A DNA stretch of 7,377 bases from JBBIRM01 sp037441765. Lineage in GTDB: Bacteria; Desulfobacterota; BSN033; UBA1163. The stretch covers positions 1-7,377 of the forward strand of contig JBBIRM010000147.1 in the NCBI GenBank assembly GCA_037441765.1, in the 5' to 3' direction. The translations under genes were made by a program, and so were the position numbers. Under the pieces are notes generated by a model, which was given only the letters and a program-made list of their open reading frames with translations, was not told the origin of the DNA and made no database searches. Below, in pieces: positions 1 through 6,119 of the stretch; positions within the stretch are counted from its first letter, which is position 1, and the number at the start of each line of letters is the position of its first letter.

Positions 1-306
1 ATGCTGAAGGGCTTCCTCAGGTAGCATGCTCGCATGGACTCCTCCCATTACCACAGGGATGCCCCTTCTTTTAAATTCTCTGGCAATCTGGTAGGCCCTG
101 GGAGCAACAGGGGTCTGAGCGGTAATCCCCACTAAATCAAAATTCCCATCAAATGGAACTTTTTCATAGGCTTCATCTACAATTCTTACTTCTACATCAG
201 GGGGGGTCACAGAGGCGATATAGGGAAGGTTTAAGAAACTGAGTCGGAAGAGAAAGGCCTCTTCTTTTTTTCTCTTACGTTCGGGTGAGATGAGGAGGAT
301 TTTCAC
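1..306 (-). CDS. B12-binding domain of a radical SAM protein (partial, N-terminal 102 codons)
   Basis: The minus strand reads open from a GTG at 306-304 to the window edge; an in-frame TAA lies four codons upstream of the GTG, so the start is well bounded. The protein begins VKILLISPE and continues through LPYIASVTPPDVEVRIVDE, then DLVGITAQTPVAPRAY, then RRGIPVVMGGVHASMLPEEAL. This order is the hallmark of the N-terminal Rossmann-like cobalamin-binding domain found before the radical SAM barrel in B12-dependent radical SAM enzymes (known from the family). The CxxxCxxC cluster motif would lie beyond the left edge and is not seen. An AGG about ten bases before the GTG may serve as a weak ribosome site. 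Such enzymes often methylate unactivated carbons or rearrange carbon skeletons; the substrate here cannot be told. It is transcribed divergently from the ketosynthase operon, so a shared pathway is possible but not shown. Confidence 0.85.
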   Translation of the reverse strand, partial: MKILLISPERKRKKEEAFLFRLSFLNLPYIASVTPPDVEVRIVDEAYEKVPFDGNFDLVGITAQTPVAPRAYQIAREFKRRGIPVVMGGVHASMLPEEALQH

Positions 307-668
307 ACATATTATTTAACCTATTCCCATCGGAAGGGTCAATGTATCTGGATTCAGCAATGTATCGTAAAAGAGATGAGGGAATCTTGTGATTGGGTTT
401 AATTGAGGTAGCAAGATTAACCTTGATTGTAATCCATAAGTTATGGTAAGGATTTTATTGACCCGAAAAGTAAGTGGGAATAGATCCTACAGATACTTAC
501 GGAAATTATGTCTGCAGGGGAAAAATATACTTCCAAGATTTTTACAACGGATGCGTACCAGGTAAGGTAGTGAATACTATAAAGATGTTTTAGGGAGAAT
601 TGGCGAGACAAGAGATGTGGAGGTCAATGCGGGAGACCTTGAAAGGTAACACCTCACTCATCCGGGGA

Positions 669-704
669 AATCGGATAGGGATGTCGGAGAAAATCTTATA
701 GCGG
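669..704 (+). repeat. Left arm of the 174-bp inverted repeat
   Basis: This arm pairs with 805-842. The outermost 17 bases are exact; the inner part contains TCTTATA and GCGG, matching CCGC and TATAAGA in the other arm. Confidence 0.8.
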
Positions 705-804
705 AAACCTTATATTGCTCCCTGACTACAGAATCCCTTGAGTATTGAAAAGGCTACCATCTCCTTAGATGAAATCTCTTTCATAAGACATTCTATTAAC
801 CGAC

Positions 805-842
805 CCGCTATATAAGATTTTTGGAGACATCCCTATCCGATT
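805..842 (-). repeat. Right arm of the 174-bp inverted repeat
   Basis: This is the reverse complement of 669-704, with four consecutive mismatches and two extra bases (an extra AT in CTATATAAGA). Its outer end GACATCCCTATCCGATT is an exact match. It supplies the likely -35 box of the downstream operon. Confidence 0.8.
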
Positions 843-850
843 CATATAAT
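822..850 (+). promoter_or_regulatory. Candidate sigma-70-type promoter of the ketosynthase operon
   Basis: A perfect TATAAT lies at 845-850. Seventeen bases upstream is TGGAGA (822-827), which matches four of six positions of TTGACA. The predicted transcript would start near 857 and leave roughly 40 bases before the ATG at 899. The -35 box lies inside the right arm of the inverted-repeat element and the -10 box just outside it. This rests on consensus matching alone. Confidence 0.4.
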
Positions 851-872
851 CCCCCCTTAAGTGAGGGATTAT
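846..872. promoter_or_regulatory. Operator-like palindrome over the -10 box
   Basis: ATAATCCC (846-853) and GGGATTAT (865-872) form a perfect 8-base inverted repeat with an 11-base centre. The left half overlaps the candidate TATAAT and the whole covers the predicted transcription start. That position would suit a repressor operator, and the same bases could fold into a hairpin at the 5' end of the message. No regulator gene is visible in the window. Confidence 0.4.
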
Positions 873-898
873 CTTGAAAGAATGAATGGAATTTGACC

Positions 899-2116
899 AT
901 GTCCGATCGCATTTGTATTACTGGAGTTGGGGTGATTTCTTCAATCGGGATTGGGAAGGAAGAGTTTCGCTCCTCATTAAAGGCGGGAAAGTCAGGTATT
1001 GGGGATATCAAAGAATTCGATACCCATTTTTCTCTATCAAAAAAGGGGGGAATTGTCCGCACATTCAATCCAAAGGATTTTATAAATCCAAACAAGATTC
1101 GACGTCTCGACCGAGCAAGCCAGTTTGCAATTTCAGCCTCGAAACTTGCTCTTTCTGATGCTCGGTTTTCGGTGACGAAAGAGAGGAGTCGAAGGGTTGG
1201 GATTGTTCTCGGATCGGGTTTTTGTGGACTATCGAGTTCAGAGGAGTTTCACCGAATTCAGGTTTTAAAGGAATATGTAGATTTGAACCCGATGCTATTT
1301 CCCAATACAGTCCCCAATGCCCCATCAAGCCATGTCTCAATTGAACTTGGGATCGAGGGGGTCAACTGCACACTGGTTCAATCTTTCTGCACCGCCGAGG
1401 CAGCCATTGCCTTTGCCTGTGACCAGATTCAGAGTGGAAGGGCAGATCTCATCCTAACAGGAGGAGTGGATGAATTGAGTGAATTTTTATTCCGTGGTTT
1501 TTCAGAACTTCATTTACTGGCAACAGACCAGGGCGAGGGAGAAAGATCCTGTCCTTATGACCAAAAGAGAAATGGAATAATCTTAGGAGAAGGGGCAGGA
1601 ATCATAACCATCGAAAAAGAAGAACATGCCAAGGCAAGAGGAGCGAGGATTTATTGTTATATCTTAGGTTACAGTATCGTTGGAAGATCTTCTATAGGTG
1701 AAGAATCGATAGATATAAAACGATCCATCCAATTATGTGTGAGAGGAAAGGGGGATATCTCTATTGACTATCTCAGTGGGGCTGGGAATTCATCAAAGGA
1801 ACTTGATAGGATAGAAGCCAGAGGAGTTAAGATGGCCTTTCCCTCAATGGTTGCACAAATTCCTGTGAGTTCTATTAAATCGATGTTAGGCGAGGCGATA
1901 GCCATGGGTGGGTTGAGAATGGTGGCCGATGTCCTATCCATGGAAGACGGATTTATCCCCCCAACCATTAATTACCTCTTCCCAGATCCTAATTGCGACC
2001 TTTTCTATGTGACCAATCAAAGGCTTGAGAAAAGAATCGGAGATTTGCTTCATTTAGCAATTTCTCCTAAGGAATGTTATTCATCGATATGGATGGGGGT
2101 TGAATGGAGCCAATAA
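899..2116 (+). CDS. Catalytically dead ketosynthase paralogue (chain-length-factor-like)
   Basis: The 405-residue protein has the full FabF-type thiolase fold, opening MSDRICITGVGVISSIG. I chose the ATG at 899 because GGA at 888-890 is well spaced before it; a TTG at 893 would add two residues but sits too near that site. Aligned with the downstream active ketosynthase and the known FabF pattern, the nucleophile position is Phe163 (SFCTAE; the Cys is one residue late). The HGT histidine is replaced within SGAGNS (about 294-297), the second histidine is Glu332, and Lys327 is kept. The C-terminal glycine-rich FGG loop is also missing (SPKECYSS instead). Loss of catalytic residues with an intact fold is typical of chain-length factors (KS-beta), which pair with an active ketosynthase; classical ones usually carry Gln, not Phe, at the Cys site. 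A partnership with the ketosynthase at 6116-7363 is inferred. It is first in the operon and overlaps the next gene by 13 bases. Confidence 0.85.
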   Translation: MSDRICITGVGVISSIGIGKEEFRSSLKAGKSGIGDIKEFDTHFSLSKKGGIVRTFNPKDFINPNKIRRLDRASQFAISASKLALSDARFSVTKERSRRVGIVLGSGFCGLSSSEEFHRIQVLKEYVDLNPMLFPNTVPNAPSSHVSIELGIEGVNCTLVQSFCTAEAAIAFACDQIQSGRADLILTGGVDELSEFLFRGFSELHLLATDQGEGERSCPYDQKRNGIILGEGAGIITIEKEEHAKARGARIYCYILGYSIVGRSSIGEESIDIKRSIQLCVRGKGDISIDYLSGAGNSSKELDRIEARGVKMAFPSMVAQIPVSSIKSMLGEAIAMGGLRMVADVLSMEDGFIPPTINYLFPDPNCDLFYVTNQRLEKRIGDLLHLAISPKECYSSIWMGVEWSQ

Positions 2117-2586
2117 CAACAAGCCTGTGGAAGTTAGTTCTCCTTTTCACCCTTATCCATTTTTCATTGGGGAGGTTTTTCTCTGTCCTCTTTGCTATTT
2201 TTAACCAGATGCCTTTCCTCATATATTTTCCTCTTGCCCTTGTCTATGACTATGTTCAGATTCCTGTCTATGGAATGATTTTAGAGCAGTCGAGTAAAAG
2301 GTTTTTTCCTGTTCGATGGGTTAAACGGAAGGCGGACCGAATGCTGGCAAGCGTAAGGGAAAGGCCACTTCTTAGGAAGATGGTATCCTTAGGAGACATC
2401 GGGCTGATCATCATCTCTGCCCTTCCGATAAGAGGCTTTGGAATCCTTTCTGGAAGCATTATCAGTTTCTTCCTTGAAAAGGGAAGAAGGGAAGGGACGA
2501 TTATGTTGATGATAGGATCTTTCATCGGTATCTTCATCATCATGGGAATAGCAAAAGGAATCTTTAAGATCATCTCATTTTTTTAA
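2104..2586 (+). CDS. Small multi-pass membrane protein, possibly small multidrug export family
   Basis: This 160-residue protein is strongly hydrophobic, with segments at about 8-33, 36-60, 97-124 and 132-160. A basic loop at about 65-92 (KRFFPVRWVKRKADR) probably faces the cytoplasm. The third segment reads LIIISALPIRGFGILSGSIIS, followed by a charged turn and a glycine-containing helix. This resembles the repeat-like IPLPGTGAWTG signature of the putative small multi-drug export family (PF06695); the match is by eye and moderate, and no transport function is proven for most members. The ATG lies inside the end of the ketosynthase-like gene (13-base overlap, different frame), preceded by GGGGG, so the two are probably translationally coupled. 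In this setting it might help move or anchor lipid intermediates, but that is speculation. Confidence 0.7.
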   Translation: MEPITTSLWKLVLLFTLIHFSLGRFFSVLFAIFNQMPFLIYFPLALVYDYVQIPVYGMILEQSSKRFFPVRWVKRKADRMLASVRERPLLRKMVSLGDIGLIIISALPIRGFGILSGSIISFFLEKGRREGTIMLMIGSFIGIFIIMGIAKGIFKIISFF

Positions 2587-2590
2587 ATAC

Positions 2591-2690
2591 GAATTCAAAA
2601 CACTAATTCTCAAAATCCTAAAATTTACTGTTTGGGAAATTTGAATTTTTAACTTTTGAATTTGTTTTTAGTTTAGGATTTCGGGTTTAC
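2591..2690. repeat. AT-rich intergenic repeat with interleaved inverted repeats
   Basis: The gap between the membrane protein and fabZ is made of short AT-rich words. AATTCAAAA (2592-2600) pairs with TTTTGAATT (2654-2662), and AAATCCTAAA (2613-2622) pairs with TTTAGGATTT (2672-2681). The pairs are interleaved (A-B-A'-B'), so both stems can form together only as a pseudoknot. The composition, with words such as TTTGAATTT and GGATTTCGGG, resembles low-complexity dispersed intergenic repeats I associate with deltaproteobacterial genomes. It is not a convincing Rho-independent terminator because neither stem is GC-rich. A genome-wide copy count is needed to confirm the repeat status. Confidence 0.4.
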
Positions 2691-2696
2691 CTTAAA

Positions 2697-3146
2697 ATGA
2701 TTTCTAATGAACAAATTGAAACTATGGAACCAAATGAATTATTAAGAGGCCTGCCTCATCTTTTCCCTTTCAGGATGATCGATCGGGTTCTTGAGATCGA
2801 GCCGGGGAAAAAGGCCGTAGCACTTAAAAATGTAAGTGCTGACGAGCCTTATTTTACAGGCCACTTCACCAATGAACCAATAATGCCAGGGATTCTTATT
2901 CTCGAGGCACTTGCCCAGACAGGTGGGATTGCCTTTCAGTCATCCTTCAAAGAAGATGAGGAAGGATTACATTTTTTAGCGAGAATCGATAGTTTTCGAT
3001 GGAGAAAGAAGGTAGTCCCTGGCGATCAGGTCATTCTCGAGGCAGAGATTGAGCATATTTTTTCCAATCTGGCTAAAGTGAGGGTTCGGGCGAAGGTAAA
3101 AGAAGAAATAGTAGCTGAAGGGATGCTTGTGTTGGCTAAATCCTGA
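2697..3146 (+). CDS. fabZ: 3-hydroxyacyl-ACP dehydratase, FabZ type
   Basis: The 149-residue single hotdog-domain protein matches FabZ closely in length and motif order: LPHLFPFRMIDRV (19-31), EIEPGKKAVALKNVS (33-47), GHFTNEPIMPGILILEALAQ (55-74), then the second half with DSFRWRKKVVPGDQ. The catalytic pair is His56 and Glu70; the usual GHFP reads GHFT here, a minor change. Family knowledge says it dehydrates (3R)-hydroxyacyl-ACP to trans-2-enoyl-ACP in the cytoplasm. Sitting between two ketosynthase-family genes, it is more likely dedicated to this pathway than the housekeeping enzyme, and it would set the double bonds of a polyene if no enoyl reductase acts. The start at 2697 has no clear ribosome site; an in-frame ATG at 2724 has none either, so I keep the longer form. 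Confidence 0.9.
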   Translation: MISNEQIETMEPNELLRGLPHLFPFRMIDRVLEIEPGKKAVALKNVSADEPYFTGHFTNEPIMPGILILEALAQTGGIAFQSSFKEDEEGLHFLARIDSFRWRKKVVPGDQVILEAEIEHIFSNLAKVRVRAKVKEEIVAEGMLVLAKS

Positions 3147-3169
3147 ACTTTGAGATTTTTGGGTGGTTT

Positions 3170-3859
3170 ATGGTTATTCCTATGAAAGAGAGAATTTCAG
3201 AGTCAGGTATCATCGATGACCGAAAACTCGCAGAATATTATAACATTATGGCCAAACGCTATATGAGTATTCCCTGTAAGAGGGTTCTCAAACGAGTGTT
3301 GGCCCAAGGTATTGATAGGGGGACAATCTTAGATGTAGGGACAGGGCCAGGGATATTCCCAATTTTTTTGTCAAAAGCCCTTCCCGGGATTCAGATCAAG
3401 GGGATTGATCTCTCTCCAGTGATGATTGAGATTGCAAAAAGGAATGCCCTAAAAGAGGGATTGGGGCAGAGGACAGAGTTCCTTATCGGGTCAGCTTACT
3501 CACTCCCCTGTGAAGACCGCTCTGTCGATATGGTGCTTTGCATCAATACCCTTCATCATTTAGACCAGCCCATCCAATTTTTTAATGAAGTGGCAAGGGT
3601 CTTGAAAGTGGGTGGTGGTTTTGTTATTGTGGACTTCCATAGGGATACTCCATTTTATATGATTTGGTTTTTCAACCTTCTCTGGAGGCTCTTTTTTAGA
3701 GGTCATCCAAAGGCAAAGGATGGATTTATGGAATCGGTTAAATCTTCTTATACGATTGGGGAATGTCTGGATTTTTTAAAAAAATCAAAATTGAAAGGGT
3801 GGAGGGTTACTACTCGAACCATAGAGGTTTGGATTGAGTCCACAAAAAACCTTAAGTAG
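3170..3859 (+). CDS. Class I SAM-dependent methyltransferase (UbiE/Methyltransf_11 type)
   Basis: The 229-residue protein contains the class I Rossmann methyltransferase core: motif I LDVGTGPG (54-61), the acidic ribose-binding residue Asp80 in GIDLSP, then SLPCEDRSVDMVLC and the post-motif LHHLDQP (about 125-133), and VLKVGGGFVIVD. The YYNIMAKRY segment (23-31) before motif I is common in UbiE-like enzymes that methylate quinones, lipids or polyketide aromatic rings. The substrate cannot be read from the sequence; position right after fabZ (23-base gap) suggests the chain or head group made by this operon. GGGTGG lies three bases before the ATG at 3170, rather close; a second in-frame ATG at 3182 would drop four residues. 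A hydrophobic, aromatic stretch at about 160-180 (FYMIWFFNLLWRLFF) may contact membrane or a lipid substrate. Confidence 0.85.
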   Translation: MVIPMKERISESGIIDDRKLAEYYNIMAKRYMSIPCKRVLKRVLAQGIDRGTILDVGTGPGIFPIFLSKALPGIQIKGIDLSPVMIEIAKRNALKEGLGQRTEFLIGSAYSLPCEDRSVDMVLCINTLHHLDQPIQFFNEVARVLKVGGGFVIVDFHRDTPFYMIWFFNLLWRLFFRGHPKAKDGFMESVKSSYTIGECLDFLKKSKLKGWRVTTRTIEVWIESTKNLK

Positions 3860-3868
3860 GAGGAAGAT

Positions 3869-4510
3869 ATGAGAGAAAAAAAGATTTGGATGGGGATAAT
3901 TTCAGGCATCATACTTTTATTTTCAACTTCAATTGTTTGGGCTGCCTACGACATGGCAATGGACACAAGGGTTTATCAGTATTCCTTCTATAAGGCAAAG
4001 CGTTCATTTGGGGTTAGCCTTCAGGTGAAGGTCATTAAGGATAATCGACCGGAACAGGAGAAATTGGCGAAAGGAGATGAGCACCCTTATACCTACGATG
4101 CGCTTTGGGTAGACCTGGTAGATGAGATGCTGACCAAGGTGCTGGAGAAGGAGTTTTCCCACTCAGGAATGGTAAAATCTGTTGACCGAAAGAATGATAA
4201 GGCCGATTATGTAATTCTCATCGAATTGAACTCCTTCCATGGACGATGGGCGACCAACCCCCGGACGATTAAACCTGTCTATGATATTTATGGCAATACT
4301 GAATTTTCAGCCAGTCTCGTCTCCCGAAAGACAGATGCTACTCTTTTTAAAAAGACCTATACGGGGAAAACAAAAATTCAGGCCAGTCAATTCAGGAATC
4401 GATATGGGATCTGTGCAGTGGAGGCAGGGAAGGCATTTAAAGAGGCTGCGGTCAAGTTAATGGAAGATGTGGAAACAGCACTTGGGGGAGGAAAAGTTCC
4501 CTCATATTAA
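3869..4510 (+). CDS. Sec-exported protein of unknown function
   Basis: The protein has 213 residues and a clear signal peptide: basic MREKK, hydrophobic core 6-23, and a probable cleavage after Ala25 or Ala26 (VWAAYD). There is no lipobox cysteine, so it should be soluble in the periplasm or secreted rather than a lipoprotein. The mature part begins with a beta-rich stretch (SFGVSLQVKVIKDNRPEQ), then a helix (LWVDLVDEMLTKVLEKEF) and a strand (ADYVILIELNSF). This pattern recalls YajG-like envelope proteins, in which a VxDxRP-like motif precedes a helix and strands, but the match is loose. I do not recognise a family with confidence. A strong AGGAGG stands eight bases from the ATG at 3869, nine bases after the methyltransferase stop. 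Its place between methyltransferases and near a LolA-like gene suggests a role in envelope handling of the product. Confidence 0.75.
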   Translation: MREKKIWMGIISGIILLFSTSIVWAAYDMAMDTRVYQYSFYKAKRSFGVSLQVKVIKDNRPEQEKLAKGDEHPYTYDALWVDLVDEMLTKVLEKEFSHSGMVKSVDRKNDKADYVILIELNSFHGRWATNPRTIKPVYDIYGNTEFSASLVSRKTDATLFKKTYTGKTKIQASQFRNRYGICAVEAGKAFKEAAVKLMEDVETALGGGKVPSY

Positions 4511-4638
4511 AAACGCTGAATATATCGGGATAAGTAAGGCAAGGGTTTGGCTTTTTTAAAGCAGCCCCGAAGGATAGGCCTAAAAAATATTTAATGCATT
4601 CCCATTCATCAGAAAGATGGATAAGCAAAGGGATGGAG

Positions 4639-5481
4639 ATGGAAGAAGTTTCCTGCCCTATCTGCCAGGAGGGAAAGAAAGTCCCACTCTATCGGGAGGG
4701 AAATTTTCAAATGGTAAGGTGTCCTTCTTGCCTCTTCATCTACCAAAGTCCCCGGCCTACAGAGAAATATCTCATACATTTCTATCAACATTATCTTCCT
4801 GAGGATGAGGATTCCATACAGGCATGGGAGAGGATGATGAGGCCAGTTTTTAGAAGGGCGGCAAATCTGCTCATCCGATATAAACCGAAGGGGAGATTGC
4901 TGGATGTGGGTTCGGGTTTTGGATTTTTTCTAAAGGAGATGAATGAGAAAGGGTGGGAGGTTGCAGGAGTCGAAATTTCTGAGAAGGCCATTGATTACAC
5001 AAAGAATGTGTTGCGACTAAGCGTTTACTCGGGTCCCTTAGAACATATCGGTTTTTCGGAAAATGAGTTTGATGCGATTACAGGCTTCTATCTCATTGAA
5101 CACATTGCCCACCCAATGCTCTTTTTAAAGGAATGCTACAGAATCTTAAAACCCGGAGGACTCCTTCTATTAAGATATCCCCATACAACTCCCATCAAAA
5201 ACCTCCTTAAACTATTTGGCATAAGAAACCGACTTTATGACTTACCTGCCCACCTCTCTGACTTCTCACCCGGAACAATTCAGTGGTGTTTAGAGCGAGT
5301 AGGATTTGAGGAATGCAAGCATCTAATTGGAGGTTATACCTTTCCTAAAGATTTTTGGAAGCGATTGGCATCGATGTTTTTTGGTGGGCTCGCCGAATTC
5401 TTCTTTTACTTAAGCAGGGAGAAGTATCTCCTTCCGGGGGTAAGCAAGACAGTATTGGCCTTTAAAGGAACGAGGTCATGA
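4639..5481 (+). CDS. Zinc-ribbon SAM-dependent methyltransferase (Methyltransf_23 type)
   Basis: About 280 residues from the ATG at 4639. That start has AAGGG six bases before it and begins MEEVSCPIC, the usual opening of this family; the frame is open to an ATG at 4594 (15 more residues) that has no ribosome site. An N-terminal zinc-ribbon-like knuckle has Cys6, Cys9, Cys28 and Cys31 (CPIC and CPSC). The Rossmann core follows with LLDVGSGFGFF (87-97), acidic Glu112 in GVEIS, FYLIEHIAHP at about 150, and LKPGGLLLLRYP. Proteins of this architecture methylate sugars, lipids or small molecules, often in surface-polymer and secondary-metabolite clusters; the exact substrate is unknown. The C-terminal part includes a hydrophobic aromatic helix (GGLAEFFFYL). 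The 128-base gap before it shows no terminator I trust. The stop overlaps the next start as ATGA. Confidence 0.85.
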   Translation: MEEVSCPICQEGKKVPLYREGNFQMVRCPSCLFIYQSPRPTEKYLIHFYQHYLPEDEDSIQAWERMMRPVFRRAANLLIRYKPKGRLLDVGSGFGFFLKEMNEKGWEVAGVEISEKAIDYTKNVLRLSVYSGPLEHIGFSENEFDAITGFYLIEHIAHPMLFLKECYRILKPGGLLLLRYPHTTPIKNLLKLFGIRNRLYDLPAHLSDFSPGTIQWCLERVGFEECKHLIGGYTFPKDFWKRLASMFFGGLAEFFFYLSREKYLLPGVSKTVLAFKGTRS

Positions 5482-6119
5482 GGTTTTCCCTCCTAATAAT
5501 TATTTCCTTTCTATTAGGGTTTCTTCCTCTCTATACCTTTTCCATGAACGAGGAGGAGGTGGTTCAGCGTCTGAGAGAATCCCGAGAGAAGATAAAGGAC
5601 TTCTCTGCCGATATTTTCCAGGAGAAGAGGATTTCTCTTTTGAAGGAGAAAATCGTTTCCAGAGGCAGGATTCGATTTAAATATCCTGACAGGATTTTTA
5701 TTGAGTTTTTTCCTCCCCAATCTATCCAGATGGCCTTTGATGGGAAGAGTGCTCTTCTTTATTTCAAGGCAGAAGGGATCGCAGAGCATTACCGAATCCA
5801 TTCAAACCCGATGGCAGAGAGATACCTTTTGTTAACAAGAGATCCCTTCCAAAAAGGGATTGCAGATTGGAAGATCAGGGAGGAGAAGGAATCATCTCTA
5901 ATCTTGGAGATCCTGCCCAAAGAGAAGGAATCCATATTTATTTCAACAAAACTCTGGATATCAAAGGGGAACTGGATGGTGATGGGGATGGATTTAGTTG
6001 AAAGGAATGGAGATACAACTTTAATCCGATACTCAAACATAAAGATCAATACAGGACTCACCGATTCAGACTTAGAAGTTCGTCTTCCTAAGGATGTTAA
6101 GGTTAGGGAGATCAAATGA
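5478..6119 (+). CDS. LolA-like outer-membrane lipoprotein carrier family protein
   Basis: The 213-residue protein starts with a hydrophobic signal sequence (about 1-22, ending PLYTFS). It continues with the LolA-family layout: an N-terminal helix EEEVVQRLRESREKIKDFSADIFQEK, then the curved beta-sheet signature SRGRIRFKYPDRIFIEFFPPQSI with FDGKSALLYF, and later strands around MVMGMDLVERNGDTTLIRYSNIKIN. Housekeeping LolA carries lipoproteins across the periplasm. LolA-like members inside aryl polyene and related lipid clusters are thought to carry or deliver the acyl product to the outer membrane (family knowledge). Its place directly before an active ketosynthase, with 4-base ATGA overlaps at both ends, argues for the pathway-specific role. 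GGAACGAGG precedes the ATG. No lipobox cysteine is present. Confidence 0.8.
   Translation: MRFSLLIIISFLLGFLPLYTFSMNEEEVVQRLRESREKIKDFSADIFQEKRISLLKEKIVSRGRIRFKYPDRIFIEFFPPQSIQMAFDGKSALLYFKAEGIAEHYRIHSNPMAERYLLLTRDPFQKGIADWKIREEKESSLILEILPKEKESIFISTKLWISKGNWMVMGMDLVERNGDTTLIRYSNIKINTGLTDSDLEVRLPKDVKVREIK

Larger units (their letters stand above)
669..842. mobile_element. MITE-like element with imperfect terminal inverted repeats (174 bp)
   Basis: The outer 17 bases, AATCGGATAGGGATGTC at 669-685, recur as an exact reverse complement at 826-842. Inward of this the arms (669-704 and 805-842) stay complementary, apart from a run of four mismatches and a 2-base insertion in the right arm: 32 of 36 left-arm positions match by hand. 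At the four mismatched positions both arms carry GGAG on the plus strand. About 100 bases with no reading frame separate the arms. A long, non-coding, terminally inverted unit in an intergenic region fits a miniature inverted-repeat transposable element. I see no convincing target-site duplication. It could instead be a large regulatory hairpin or the remains of an insertion sequence. Confidence 0.55.
307..898. other. Gene-free divergent intergenic region (about 590 bases)
   Basis: No plausible coding frame was found on either strand between the divergent radical SAM gene and the first ketosynthase gene. The left half holds a 9-base direct repeat, CAATGTATC, at 340-348 and 358-366, about 34 bases upstream of the radical SAM start. 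It also has a weak minus-strand promoter candidate: TTGACC (complement of 337-342), a 17-base spacer, then TTAAAT (complement of 314-319). That -10 ends only seven bases before the GTG and would give an almost leaderless message. The right half carries the inverted-repeat element and promoter listed separately. The stretch between about 370 and 668 shows nothing I can name. Confidence 0.6.

Noticed and set aside
458..486. TTGACC with a 17-base spacer and TAGATC as a plus-strand promoter
   Set aside because: The -10 matches only three of six positions and it lies more than 400 bases before the first gene; the candidate at 822-850 is better.
614..662. Short nested inverted repeats (AGGTC/GACCT and GAGGT/ACCTC) suggesting a riboswitch
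   Set aside because: The stems are five bases long and mutually exclusive, and I found no conserved core of the cobalamin, TPP or cyclic-di-GMP riboswitches on either strand.
893..898. TTG at 893 as the start of the ketosynthase-like gene
   Set aside because: It adds only two residues and leaves just two bases to the nearest GGA; the ATG at 899 has normal spacing and gives the usual family N-terminus.
808..1095. A 95-codon minus-strand frame over the promoter region and ketosynthase start
   Set aside because: It overlaps the inverted-repeat arm and the start of a clear gene, and shows no family features.
899..2116. The inactive ketosynthase as a pseudogene
   Set aside because: It is full length with an intact frame and keeps its structural motifs; replacement limited to catalytic positions fits a KS-beta role better than decay.
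4550..4562. GCTTT/AAAGC hairpin before the zinc-ribbon methyltransferase as a terminator
   Set aside because: The stem is only five bases and AT-rich, and the T run lies inside the hairpin rather than after it.
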